Below, in pieces: positions 37,271 to 48,422 of a stretch of DNA of 64,000 bases. The notes under the pieces are model-generated. The model worked only from the letters and a program-made list of their open reading frames with translations. It was not told the DNA's origin and ran no database searches. Position numbers and translations under genes: made by a program. How positions within the stretch are numbered: position 1 is the stretch's first letter; each line of letters begins with the position of its first letter. Source of the DNA: Rhodocyclus tenuis (GTDB taxonomy: Bacteria > Pseudomonadota > Gammaproteobacteria > Burkholderiales > Rhodocyclaceae); contig NZ_JACIGE010000006.1 of assembly GCF_014197755.1 (NCBI RefSeq), forward strand, positions 62,001-126,000, written 5' to 3'.

Positions 37271-37906
37271 ATGTCCCAAGAAAACAGTTCATCGGCGATC
37301 GGATCGCGCCCGAGCGATCCCGCCGCCGACTTTCCGCGCCGGACGACCGACGGCAGCAGTGCAACGGGTGCTGCGAGCGCGTCGACCTCATCCATCAAAC
37401 AAGCCCGGATCGAGCAGAACGCAGCGATCATTCAGATGTCGCTCGACGTGTCGATCAGCACGAAGAACCAGCCGCTGACGCTGCTGCTGAAGACAGCGAT
37501 CGCCGGCATCAACGATCAGCTGAAGCCGGAATTCGGCGAAAACGCGATCGAGGCGGCCAGCGCAAGCGGTCAGGACAACAGCGCCGCCGGCACCGCTGGC
37601 CGGATCGTGTCGCTGTCCACGGGATTTTTCGAAGCGTACAAGGCGCAGCACCCGGACGAGTCGGCCGACGAGGCGCTGACCAACTTCATGGCGACGATCC
37701 GCAAGGGCTTCGAGACAGGCTACGGCGAAGCGCAGAAAATCCTGCAGGGATTGGGCGTGCTGCAGGGCGACCTGGCCAGCGACATCGAGAAGACCTACAG
37801 CCTCGTCACCGCCGGCTACGCCGACTTCGAAGCAGCGCAGCGCCAGCTGATCAAGGACGCAGCGGCGCCGGCTGAGAGTCCTGCGCCCACCGCCAGCGGC
37901 AGCTGA
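37271..37906 (+). CDS. DUF5610 domain protein
   Basis: This 211-aa soluble protein has a Ser/Ala-rich lead (~1-45) and a helical DUF5610-like domain: NQPLTLLLKTAIAGIN, then RIVSLSTGFFEAY and FMATIRKGFETGYGEA. The start is supported by GAGAGGAAA eight bases upstream. No signal peptide. Function is unknown; the family is often seen in proteobacteria with flagella, but nothing here confirms a link. It converges on clpB with a 12-bp gap. Confidence 0.75.
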   Translation: MSQENSSSAIGSRPSDPAADFPRRTTDGSSATGAASASTSSIKQARIEQNAAIIQMSLDVSISTKNQPLTLLLKTAIAGINDQLKPEFGENAIEAASASGQDNSAAGTAGRIVSLSTGFFEAYKAQHPDESADEALTNFMATIRKGFETGYGEAQKILQGLGVLQGDLASDIEKTYSLVTAGYADFEAAQRQLIKDAAAPAESPAPTASGS

Positions 37907-37918
37907 TCGCCCGGCGCA

Positions 37919-40501
<2,583 letters not shown>

Positions 40502-40535
40502 GGTGCAGCCTCCGTGGTGATTTCGAATGCTGTGC

Positions 40536-40563
40536 ACATGGGGCGGCCGGCGCCGAATTCAAG
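40536..40563 (-). promoter_or_regulatory. Sigma-32 (heat-shock) promoter of clpB
   Basis: On the minus strand: CTTGAAT, 13-bp spacer, CCCCATGT, ending 35 bp upstream of the clpB start. The RpoH consensus is CTTGAAA-N11-14-CCCCATNT, so only one position differs. Confidence 0.85.
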
Positions 40564-40652
40564 GGCGGGCAGGCGTGCGCCGATGTCCGCCGCAGTCGCG
40601 TTTCCGGCATACTCGCGGCGATGAATTGCCGTCCTGCCTTGCCGGAGTCGCG

Positions 40653-42650
40653 ATGAACAGCCAGCCACACCACCCCATGCTCGAAGGCGGCGAGCCGCCG
40701 AAAAAGAACAAGATCGTCAGCGCCGCCGAGGCGGTGCGCCTGATCCGCAACGGCGACACCGTCGCCACCGGCGGCTTTGTCGGCATCGGCTTTGCCGAGA
40801 ACATCGCCGTCGCACTCGAACAGCGCTTTCGCGACACCGCCGAACCGCGCGATCTCACCCTTTTCTACGCCGCCGGCCAGGGCGACGGCAAGGAACGCGG
40901 TCTCAACCACCTCGGCCACGAAGGGCTGGTGCGCCGCGTCGTCGGCGGCCACTGGGGGCTGGCGCCGAAGCTGCAGAAGCTCGCCGTCGACAACCTCGTC
41001 GAGGCCTACAACCTGCCGCAAGGCGTGATCACGCACCTGCTGCGCGACATCGCCGCCGGCCGCCCAGGACAGATCACGCGCATCGGGCTCGGCACTTTCG
41101 TCGACCCGCGCCACGGCGGCGGCAGGATCAACGCGCGCACCACCGAGGAACTCGTCTCGCTGCTGCAGCTGAACGGCGAGGAATACCTCTTCTACAAGGC
41201 TTTTCCGGTGCATGTGGGCATCATCCGCGGCACCACCGCCGACCTTGACGGCAACATCACCATGGAGCGCGAGGCGCTGACGCTCGAAGCGCAGGCCATC
41301 GCCATGGCCGCGCACAACTCGGGCGGTGTCGTCATCGTCCAGGTCGAGCGCATCGCCGAGCGCGGCTCGCTCAACCCGCGGCAGGTGAAGATTCCCGGTG
41401 TGCTGGTCGACTGTGTGGTCGTCGCCGAAAAGCCCGAGTACCACATGCAGACCTTCCTCGAGGCCTACAACCCCGGCTTTTCCGGCGAGGTGAGGCTGCC
41501 ACTGTCGGCAATTCCGGCGATGGGCATGAGCGAGCGCAAGATCATCGCCCGCCGCGCGGCGCAGGCGCTGCATCCGGGCGCCATCGTCAACCTCGGCATC
41601 GGCATGCCCGAAGGTGTCGCCAGCGTCGCCGCCGAGGAACGCGTGCTCGACCTCCTGACGCTCACTGCCGAGCCCGGCGTCATCGGCGGCATTCCCGCCG
41701 GCGGCCTCAACTTCGGCGCGGCGATCAACGCCGACGCGATCATCGACCAGCCGAGCCAGTTCGACTTCTACGACGGCGGCGGCATCGACCTCGCCTGCCT
41801 CGGCATGGCCGAGGTGGATGGCGAAGGCAACATCAACGTCAGCAAATTCGGCCCGCGGCTGACCGGCGCCGGCGGCTTCATCAACATCAGCCAGAGCGCG
41901 CGGCAGGTGGTGTTCGTCGGCACCTTCACCGCCGGCGGGCTGGAAGTTGCCATCGCCGACGGCCGTCTGCTGATCGTCAGCGAAGGCCGCGCGCGCAAGT
42001 TCGTCGCTGCCGTCGAGCAGCGCACCTTCGCCGGCGCCTACGCCGCGCAGCGCGGCCAGCCGGCACTCTACGTCACCGAACGCTGCGTCTTCCGGCTGAC
42101 CAGCGATGGCCTCGAACTGATCGAGATCGCGCCGGGAATCGAGCTTGAGCGCGACATCCTCGCGCACATGGACTTCGTGCCACGCATCAGCGCCGAGCTG
42201 AAGACGATGGACGCGGCGATCTTCGCGCCCGGGGCGATGGGCCTGCGCGAACGCCTGCTCGCCGTGCCGCTGGCGCAACGGCTCGTCTTCGACGCCGCAC
42301 GCGGGCTGTTCTTCGTGAACTTCGAGGGCCTGCACGTGAAGAGCGCGGCGCAGATCGACGAGATCCGCGCGCTGGTCGAAGTGCGTCTCTCGCCGCTCGG
42401 CCGGCGTGTGCCGGCGATCGTCAATTACGACAACTTCCAGATTGACAGCGAAGTGATCGACGCCTACGTCGACATGGTGCGCGATGTTGTCGCGCGCTTC
42501 TACAGCGAGGTTACCCGCTACACCACTTCCAGCTTCATGCGCGCCTGGCTCGGCGACGCGCTCGAACGCCGGCAGCTGGCGCCGCACCTCTACGCCAGCG
42601 CCGACGAAGCGCTCGCCCGGCTCGGCGTCGGCCCCGCAACGAAGCCTTAA
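40653..42650 (+). CDS. Acyl-CoA:acetate/3-ketoacid CoA-transferase (YdiF/propionate CoA-transferase type)
   Basis: This 665-aa protein fuses the alpha and beta halves of a class I CoA-transferase, which moves CoA between short-chain acids. The N-terminal half has [24 protein letters not shown], and the C-terminal half [13 protein letters not shown]. The expected catalytic glutamate is E340 in TAEPGVIGG. It is longer than YdiF/Pct (~520-530 aa) by a C-terminal stretch of ~130 residues ([20 protein letters not shown] …), which also occurs in some acyl-CoA transferase relatives. It diverges from clpB. Confidence 0.87.
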   Translation: MNSQPHHPMLEGGEPPKKNKIVSAAEAVRLIRNGDTVATGGFVGIGFAENIAVALEQRFRDTAEPRDLTLFYAAGQGDGKERGLNHLGHEGLVRRVVGGHWGLAPKLQKLAVDNLVEAYNLPQGVITHLLRDIAAGRPGQITRIGLGTFVDPRHGGGRINARTTEELVSLLQLNGEEYLFYKAFPVHVGIIRGTTADLDGNITMEREALTLEAQAIAMAAHNSGGVVIVQVERIAERGSLNPRQVKIPGVLVDCVVVAEKPEYHMQTFLEAYNPGFSGEVRLPLSAIPAMGMSERKIIARRAAQALHPGAIVNLGIGMPEGVASVAAEERVLDLLTLTAEPGVIGGIPAGGLNFGAAINADAIIDQPSQFDFYDGGGIDLACLGMAEVDGEGNINVSKFGPRLTGAGGFINISQSARQVVFVGTFTAGGLEVAIADGRLLIVSEGRARKFVAAVEQRTFAGAYAAQRGQPALYVTERCVFRLTSDGLELIEIAPGIELERDILAHMDFVPRISAELKTMDAAIFAPGAMGLRERLLAVPLAQRLVFDAARGLFFVNFEGLHVKSAAQIDEIRALVEVRLSPLGRRVPAIVNYDNFQIDSEVIDAYVDMVRDVVARFYSEVTRYTTSSFMRAWLGDALERRQLAPHLYASADEALARLGVGPATKP

Positions 42651-42777
42651 GCGCCAACCAACGCGCACGGCCGGCGCCGGCTCGCCAGCCGGTGCCACCT
42701 GCGTTACCCTGCCGGCCCCTGCCATTCGGCCGCCCGAAAAGGGCGCCTTGCGGCTTTTCCTTGCTGCTTCGCCATCC

Positions 42778-42810
42778 CTGTTCGGCGCCCCTGTTCGGCG
42801 CCCCTGTTCG
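42778..42810 (+). repeat. 13-bp tandem repeat upstream of azlC
   Basis: CTGTTCGGCGCCC occurs twice in tandem, followed by a partial third copy (CTGTTCG). It sits 20-50 bp upstream of the proposed azlC start, within the likely leader. Confidence 0.85.
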
Positions 42811-42831
42811 CCGCCTCGTCACCCTCTCGCC

Positions 42832-43626
42832 GTGAACCCGAAACTCGCTGAATTCCTCGCCGGCTGCCGCGACGAAGCGCCGCTGCAACTCGGCGTCATC
42901 CCCTTCGGCATGATCTACGGCATCGCCGCGCTGGCGGCCGGTATGCCGGCGTGGCTGGCGCAGGCCGCCTCGGCCGTGCTATTTGCCGGCGCTTCGCAGC
43001 TGGTGATCGTGCAGATGCTCAGCGCCGGCGCCGGTCTGCTGCCGATGGCGCTCACCGCCAGCCTGCTCAACGTGCGCCACGTGCTCTACAGCATGTCGGT
43101 CGCCGAATACGTGCGCCACCTGCCGCGCCGCTGGCGCCTGCTGCTCGCCTACCTGCTCACCGACGAGGCCTACGCGGTGGCGATCCTGCGCTACCAGCAG
43201 ACGGCGCGGCCCGCCCCCGTTCATGACAGCACCGGCCCAGCCACCACCAGCGACCCGGCCTCTGCCTTTTCTGCCCCCGCCACGGCCGGCGAAGCGGCGC
43301 CGGACCTGCGTCACTGGTACTTCCTCGGCTGCGGCTTCACGCTGTGGGCCTGCTGGCAACTGTCGACCGCCGCCGGCATCGTCTTCGGCGCCACGCTCCC
43401 GCCCGAGTGGGACATCGACTTCGCCGTGCCGCTGACCTTCATCGCGCTGCTGACGATGCTCACGCGCGAACGCGCCGGCCGCGCGGCGGCGCTGATGGCG
43501 GGGCTGGCCGCGCTGGCGCTGGCGGCGCTGCCGTACAAGCTCGGGCTCGTTGCCGCCATCGTCGCCGGGCTATTTGCCGGCGTGTGGGCAGCGCACCGCA
43601 AGCCGACGAGGGACGAAAAACCATGA
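42832..43626 (+). CDS. azlC: AzlC family branched-chain amino acid exporter subunit
   Basis: This ~264-aa inner-membrane protein starts at a GTG (VNPKLAEFLAGCRDEAP) and matches AzlC: LGVIPFGMIYGIAALAAG, then FAGASQLVIVQML and NVRHVLYSMSVAEYV. With AzlD it exports branched-chain amino acids. A Pro/Ala/Thr-rich insert of ~40 residues (~123-162) separates two sets of TM helices and is unusual for the family. Its stop overlaps azlD by four bases. Confidence 0.88.
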   Translation: MNPKLAEFLAGCRDEAPLQLGVIPFGMIYGIAALAAGMPAWLAQAASAVLFAGASQLVIVQMLSAGAGLLPMALTASLLNVRHVLYSMSVAEYVRHLPRRWRLLLAYLLTDEAYAVAILRYQQTARPAPVHDSTGPATTSDPASAFSAPATAGEAAPDLRHWYFLGCGFTLWACWQLSTAAGIVFGATLPPEWDIDFAVPLTFIALLTMLTRERAGRAAALMAGLAALALAALPYKLGLVAAIVAGLFAGVWAAHRKPTRDEKP

Positions 43627-43952
43627 GCCACCTCGCCCTGCTTGGCCTCTTCGTTGCCGTCGGCATCGTCACCTTTCTCTACCGCTACTCGATGATCGGC
43701 CTCTTTGCCAGCGGCAAGCTGCCCGGCTGGCTGCATGCGCTGTGCCGCCACATCGCGCCGGCGAGCTTCGCCGCGCTCACCGCGACGGCACTGTTTGTCC
43801 AGGGTGGCGACGTGGTGCTGGCGCTCAACGCGCCGAAACCCTGGGCGGCGCTGCTCGCCGCGCTGGTCGCCTGGCACACGCGCAACGTCATCGCCACCAT
43901 TGCCAGCGGCATGCTGGCGCTGACGCTGCTCAAGCTGATGCTGCCGCTGTAA
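43623..43952 (+). CDS. azlD: AzlD family membrane protein
   Basis: This 109-aa protein has about four hydrophobic helices and the AzlD pattern (FLYRYSMIGLFASGKLP, then WHTRNVIATIASGM). It is the small partner of AzlC and is coupled to it through an ATGA overlap. Confidence 0.87.
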   Translation: MSHLALLGLFVAVGIVTFLYRYSMIGLFASGKLPGWLHALCRHIAPASFAALTATALFVQGGDVVLALNAPKPWAALLAALVAWHTRNVIATIASGMLALTLLKLMLPL

Positions 43953-44062
43953 GCCACTGTTGCCACTGCAAAAATCCCCCGCGCATGGCGGAGAAATGCC
44001 GATAGAATGATCCGGCATTGACCGCGGGGCCGCCGGCCCCGGTCTCACCGGAGGATCGTTCC

Positions 44063-45079
44063 ATGCGCCGCCTGCTTGCCGCCCTGATCCTGCTTTCCAG
44101 TTCGCTTTCGGCTTTCGCCCTGCCGTACAGCGGTGTCTACTTCTTTGGCGACAGTCTCACCGACGTCGGCAACGTGCAGAACGTCTACGCCGGCCTGCCA
44201 CATGCCCCCGGCGCGCCAACCACCGTGCCCGGCGCACCCTACGACGCGCAGGGTCGCGCCAGCAACGGCGCAATCTACGCCGACGTGCTCGCTGGCGGAC
44301 TCGGCTTCAGCGCCACGCCCTCCACCACCGGCGGCAACGACTACGCTTACAGCGGCGCGCGCACGCGCTACCAGACCATGGGCCCCGACTATCAGGGAAT
44401 CCTCAGCCAGATCGGCAGCTACCGGGCACTGCCCGGCGGCGCCGACGCCGGCGCGCTGTACGTCGTCTGGGGCGGATCGAACAACCTGCAGGACATCATC
44501 GTCGGCAAGACGGTCGACGCGCTCGGCCAGCCGGTGCCCGACCTCTTTTCCACCGTTGCCGACATCATTCAGGGCATCAGCGCCCTCTACGCCGAAGGCG
44601 CCCGCAGCTTCCTCGTGCCGAATGCGCCGGACCTCGGGCTGACGCCGCGGGTGAGCGGCTATGGCAGCGCCGCCGTCGCCGGCGCGCATCAACTGAGCCT
44701 CGCCTACGACGGTCTGCTCGCCGTATCGCTGGCCAAGCTGCAGGCAGCCACGCCGGACATCCGCATCATCGGCTTTGACGTGTATTCGCTGCTCAACCGC
44801 CTGGTCGCCAATCCCGCCGACTACGGCATCAGCAACACCACCGACCGTTGCTACACCGGCGACGATCTCAGCTTCACCGGCGGTGGCAGCGTCTGCGCCA
44901 ACCCGGACAGCTACCTCTTCTGGGACGGCATCCACCCGACCAGCGCCGTGCACGCCATCCTCGGCGAAGCCATGCTCGCCGCCGTGCCGGAACCGGAAAC
45001 GCTCTATCTGATGGCGATTGCGCTGCTGGCGCTTGCAAGCGTCGCCCGGCGGCGGGCGGGTGCATCGGGAAGACTGTGA
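44063..45079 (+). CDS. GDSL-family hydrolase with PEP-CTERM sorting signal
   Basis: This 338-aa secreted SGNH/GDSL esterase has a signal peptide at residues 1-20 (RLLAALILLSSSLSAFA). Catalytic blocks are FFGDSLTDVGN (Ser), VWGGSNN (Gly/Asn) and WDGIHPT (Asp-His). The C-terminus carries a PEP-CTERM signal: VPEPETLYLMAIALLAL then an Arg cluster, which an exosortase would process. No exosortase gene is in the window. The start has GGAG ten bases upstream. It is the last chromosomal gene before the integron. Confidence 0.9.
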   Translation: MRRLLAALILLSSSLSAFALPYSGVYFFGDSLTDVGNVQNVYAGLPHAPGAPTTVPGAPYDAQGRASNGAIYADVLAGGLGFSATPSTTGGNDYAYSGARTRYQTMGPDYQGILSQIGSYRALPGGADAGALYVVWGGSNNLQDIIVGKTVDALGQPVPDLFSTVADIIQGISALYAEGARSFLVPNAPDLGLTPRVSGYGSAAVAGAHQLSLAYDGLLAVSLAKLQAATPDIRIIGFDVYSLLNRLVANPADYGISNTTDRCYTGDDLSFTGGGSVCANPDSYLFWDGIHPTSAVHAILGEAMLAAVPEPETLYLMAIALLALASVARRRAGASGRL

Positions 45080-45165
45080 CGGGCTAAACGGCGGGAGTCG
45101 GCCAAGAGCGGAAGTTCGCCAACATTCATGTAAGCGGCCATTTGCAAGGAATATGGGCGAATACG

Positions 45166-46159
45166 CTAAAGCCGGTCCAGGGGACGCACCACGCCGCGCC
45201 CGCCCCGGTTCAGCACGTGGGTGTAGATCATCGTGGTCGACACGTCGGCGTGCCCGAGCAGTTCCTGCACCGTGCGGATGTCGTAACCCGATTCGAGCAG
45301 GTGGGTGGCGAACGAATGACGCAGCGTATGGGTGGTAGCTGGCTTGGCGATTCCTGCCTTCCGCACGGCGGCCTTGATAGCGCGTTGCAGGTTTTGCGCG
45401 TAGAGATGGATGGTGGCGGCGGTGGATACCGGTTTCTGGATCCTCAGAGAGCGCCGGAGCCGGGAATACCCAGAACTAGGCCCATGTTTCAGGGGCTTTG
45501 GGATATTTTCGGGCAATGGCATCCGGCATCTCGACCCCTGGCACACGGTTCTCCCGGTCCATGTCGTAGACCGCCCGAACCTTCTCCAGTTGAGCATGCA
45601 GGGGCAAGGCCAGCGCCTGCGGCAGCATGGTAATCCGGTCCTTGCCGCCCTTCCCCTGACGGATGGTGATCTCGTGGCGATCGAAGTCAACATCCTTTAC
45701 CCGCAGGCGGATACATTCCATGAGACGCATGCCCGTGCCGTAAAGCAGCCGCGCCATGAGCGCGAGCACGCCGTCGAGGCAGGCCATCAAACGTTGCACT
45801 TCGCCCACCGATAACACGGTTGGAATGCGCTGCGAGGGCTTCGCCCGCACCAATCCGTCCAACCACGGCAGATCCATGCCCAATACTTCCCGGTAGAGGA
45901 AGAGAAGTGCTGAGAGCGCCTGGGTCTGCGTTGCAGCAGAAACCTTGCCATTCACGGCGAGGTCGGTCAAAAACGCTTTAACTTCAGCCACTCCCATGAC
46001 CCTCGGGTGCTTCATGTGGTGAAAGTGGGCGTACCTGCTTATCCAATTTGTGTATGATTTCCCGGTCCGCCTGCTGTAGTGCTTCGCTTTTATGCGCTCT
46101 CGGACCACTTCCAGCAACATGGGAGCATGGGGGGCCGTGTATACAGCCGCCGATGACAT
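45166..46159 (-). pseudogene. intI: Integron integrase (IntI), inactivated
   Basis: A tyrosine recombinase of the integron type read in two pieces. The N-terminal part (from 46159) carries the core-binding domain, the first catalytic Arg (GTGMRLMEC) and the integron-specific extra helix ([15 protein letters not shown]). An in-frame TAG at 45476-45478 interrupts it right after PETWA. The same frame goes on [16 protein letters not shown] until about 45410, where a one-base shift moves it to the frame with [35 protein letters not shown]. All catalytic residues (R, H-R, H, Y) are still readable. Repaired length would be ~330 aa, normal for IntI. Confidence 0.9.
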
Positions 46160-46270
46160 GATAAACACCTCAGTTCCAAGTGAAACAGAAAGTTACAGGC
46201 GCCCAAGTCCACGTATACGTCAGCGGGCACCTACATACAAGGCGGTTTTGCCGTCTACTACACGTTAGAC
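46160..46270 (+). other. attI-like region with crossover core
   Basis: The stretch between the integrase start and the first cassette ends with GTTAGAC at 46264-46270, matching the core consensus GTTRRRY. By analogy with other integrons, recombination would occur between its G and TT. Position, core and integrase orientation fit; the rest of attI is not conserved enough to verify. Confidence 0.65.
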
Positions 46271-46275
46271 CTTCT

Positions 46276-46896
46276 ATGACTCTCACCGACTACTTGAACG
46301 AAATCGAATATGCGGTTACCCGCGTCATCGAATCGCTTTGGCATGAGCACGACGAATCCGAAAGACTCCGAAAGGAGATTGAAGAATTAAGGAAGGTGGT
46401 CGCGGACAACTATCAACGAGCCCAATTCATCCAACAAAACGCGGAAGATGAAGACGATTTAATGCTCGGTGTTGGAATACATTGGGATACGTATTTCGGT
46501 GAAGACAAAGAGCAATACTACAAATCGAAAGACCTCGATGCGCTTGAGGCGCGCCTAGCGTCTAGAGAATTTTCTTTTTCGTCTCTTGCCGGAACGCTTC
46601 TTCAATACGCAAAGCAAGGTCTTTCGGCTTCCTTCGGTAAGCCCGTCAATTGGCCAGACGGTCGTTTAGTCGGCTCTCAATACCTTAAGACCATTATTCT
46701 TGAGTCCCGCAATCAGTCCGAACACTGGGAAGAAGGAAACCCATTCCCAAAAGTCGAGCAGTGCTTCAATACCCTTACCGCTGAGAAGGGGCCTGAGTTC
46801 GGCCAATACAAAACCAAGAACCTGGCTTTCGAAGTTGTTTCCATGCTTGGTTGGCGTTCCTATGCCGATTTCAAGAACGACCTGCTGTCTATGTAA
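46276..46896 (+). CDS. Integron cassette 1: hypothetical protein
   Basis: This 206-aa protein is not one I recognise. The N-terminal ~70 residues are acidic and helical (ESLWHEHDESERLRKEIEEL), probably a coiled coil. The rest is soluble and contains GIHWDTYFGEDKEQYY and LEARLASREFSF. There are no TM segments. The start (MTLTDYLNEIEY) lies 6 bp after the attI core, as is common for cassette genes. Base composition is clearly lower in GC than the chromosomal genes, a sign of transfer. Confidence 0.8.
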   Translation: MTLTDYLNEIEYAVTRVIESLWHEHDESERLRKEIEELRKVVADNYQRAQFIQQNAEDEDDLMLGVGIHWDTYFGEDKEQYYKSKDLDALEARLASREFSFSSLAGTLLQYAKQGLSASFGKPVNWPDGRLVGSQYLKTIILESRNQSEHWEEGNPFPKVEQCFNTLTAEKGPEFGQYKTKNLAFEVVSMLGWRSYADFKNDLLSM

Positions 46897-46906
46897 GCCA
46901 TGGCAG

Positions 46907-46973
46907 GTCTAACCCATCATTCCACCGGACCTGCGCGAAAAGCCGCGCAGGCCGGCGAACTCAGACGTTGGGC
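46907..46973 (+). repeat. attC site of cassette 1
   Basis: 67 bp bounded by GTCTAAC (RYYYAAC) and GTTGGGC (GTTRRRY). The interior is an imperfect inverted repeat, CCGGACCTGCGCG / CGCGCAGGCCGG. Nearly identical to the attC of cassette 5. Confidence 0.9.
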
Positions 46974-47005
46974 GTCTTTTCGCCACACTTAACCAAGGAG
47001 GTTGT

Positions 47006-47212
47006 ATGACGAAGTGGCTTGATGACTGGTTTAGCCAAACATCCACGGGCGGCGGCAATCCGACCCGTCGCGCGATATCCGATGTTCACACTCAATGTGC
47101 CGATACAGGCCAAGAGCTAATCAAAGAGGCTGTTGCGAGGAACTGGCATGTAGTAGAAACGGATACGCACTATGTTGTAATCCCCTCGGGTACGATGAAA
47201 GTCCGGTGTTAG
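47006..47212 (+). CDS. Integron cassette 2: small hypothetical protein
   Basis: This 68-aa protein is not recognised. It starts MTKWLDDWFSQTSTGGGNPT after a perfect AAGGAGG ribosome binding site six bases upstream, which argues that it is real. The second half (EAVARNWHVVETDTHYVVIP) looks like a small beta-containing fold. It is followed by ~80 bp and attC2. No second gene is seen in the cassette, so a stand-alone small effector or antitoxin-like protein is possible but unproven. Confidence 0.7.
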   Translation: MTKWLDDWFSQTSTGGGNPTRRAISDVHTQCADTGQELIKEAVARNWHVVETDTHYVVIPSGTMKVRC

Positions 47213-47294
47213 AAAGCTCAGGCTGCGCAGCGAAGGTGCTCGTAACCCGGATGCCCAACGCTTTCGGAAGGCAAATCGTGAGTGAATCCGCGAC

Positions 47295-47393
47295 GCCCAA
47301 CAATTCCGTCGAGAGGGACCGCCTGCAAGCTGCGCTTGCAGGTTCCCTTCGCGGCTTCGCCGCTACGGCGGCCCCTCACGTCAAACGTTATGC
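47295..47393 (+). repeat. attC site of cassette 2
   Basis: 99 bp bounded by GCCCAAC and GTTATGC, with internal hairpins (CCTGCAAGC / GCTTGCAGG). It is the longest attC of the array and differs from the others, pointing to another source. Confidence 0.85.
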
Positions 47394-47416
47394 CCTCCAA
47401 CTGAAAGGCTCTTAGC

Positions 47417-48358
47417 ATGCAAGAAGGAATGGATGAAAGTCGTCAAAAGGAGCGTTTTACGTCCAAGGCCTTTCAACAATTTGAGGCGCGCGAGAGGGAA
47501 CTCCTTGAGTATCGAGAGTTAATTCAAAAACAAGAAAAACAGTTGGACGAGTACCGAACCCGCCTTAAGCATGAGCAGATGGCGCGAGAGCAAGAGCTTC
47601 AAAAAGAATTGGAATCGCGCGAGAAATATTTTGCTGATCGTGAACGAAAGCTTTTTGCTCGCCAAAAAGAAATCGAGCACCACTTGATGAAGCGTCAAGA
47701 AGAAGCAGAAGCCCTAAGAACAAAGCTTGAACATGAACTGAGCTCCCGCGAAGCTCAACTACAAGACGCATTGCAACAACTCAATCTAGAGAAAGAGCGA
47801 TACACGGAAGAGAGCAGAAAGAAAATTGAACGCACATCGAAAGACTACGTTTCTGACACGCTCAGCGCCCTAGACAAGAAAGAAGTTCAATTTCATCTAA
47901 TTTCGAAGATATGGAGCGCAATTGGGGCTGTGTCGCTTGCTGGCGGTTTAGGTTTCTTTGGTTACGTCACTATCTCTAGTTTCGCGAGCATTCCGAATCC
48001 GATTACTTGGGAATTCATCACGTTTTCCATTTTCAAAGGTTTGATCGCACTAGCGCTTTTTGCCGCCTTAGCGAAATATGCCTTTCTATTCAGCAACTCC
48101 TATATGCGCGAAGCCCTAAAAAATGCTGATCGTCGTCACGCCATTAATTTTGGCAAGTTCTATCTAGAGTCATATGGAGCAGCTGCGGAGTGGACTCAGA
48201 TCAAAGAGGCCTTTGAAAACTGGAACATCATTGGTACTAACGCATTTTCTACACCTGATGAAAGCCAACTGGATGTCACAGCTCTTGAGAAGGTTGCAAA
48301 CACCATCGAGAAAATTCGAAAGTCTTTGCCCGCATCAAAATCGGAAACGAGCGCATAA
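47417..48358 (+). CDS. Integron cassette 3: coiled-coil protein with two TM helices
   Basis: This 313-aa protein is not recognised. Residues ~20-150 form a very long, highly charged coiled coil (RERELLEYRELIQKQEKQ and similar heptads). Two membrane helices follow at about 169-190 and 200-226, and a soluble ~85-residue tail ends the protein. The start is 24 bp after the attC2 core. The coiled-coil sensor/membrane architecture recalls some phage-defence effectors, but no catalytic domain is visible. It is AT-richer than the chromosome. Confidence 0.8.
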   Translation: MQEGMDESRQKERFTSKAFQQFEARERELLEYRELIQKQEKQLDEYRTRLKHEQMAREQELQKELESREKYFADRERKLFARQKEIEHHLMKRQEEAEALRTKLEHELSSREAQLQDALQQLNLEKERYTEESRKKIERTSKDYVSDTLSALDKKEVQFHLISKIWSAIGAVSLAGGLGFFGYVTISSFASIPNPITWEFITFSIFKGLIALALFAALAKYAFLFSNSYMREALKNADRRHAINFGKFYLESYGAAAEWTQIKEAFENWNIIGTNAFSTPDESQLDVTALEKVANTIEKIRKSLPASKSETSA

Positions 48359-48418
48359 CCCAGTAGTCGTGCGGACCTCCGCAAAAAGCCGCGCAGGCCG
48401 CTCACTTCTACGTTAGCC
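48353..48418 (+). repeat. attC site of cassette 3
   Basis: 66 bp from GCATAAC to GTTAGCC (both one base off consensus) around GCGGACCTCCGC and GCGCAGGCCGC arms. It overlaps the stop of the cassette 3 gene. Confidence 0.8.
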
Positions 48419-48422
48419 GTCT

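Noticed and set aside
47253-47259. Extra GCCCAAC core-like motif upstream of attC2
   Set aside because: No partner core at attC spacing before the true attC2 (47295-47393).
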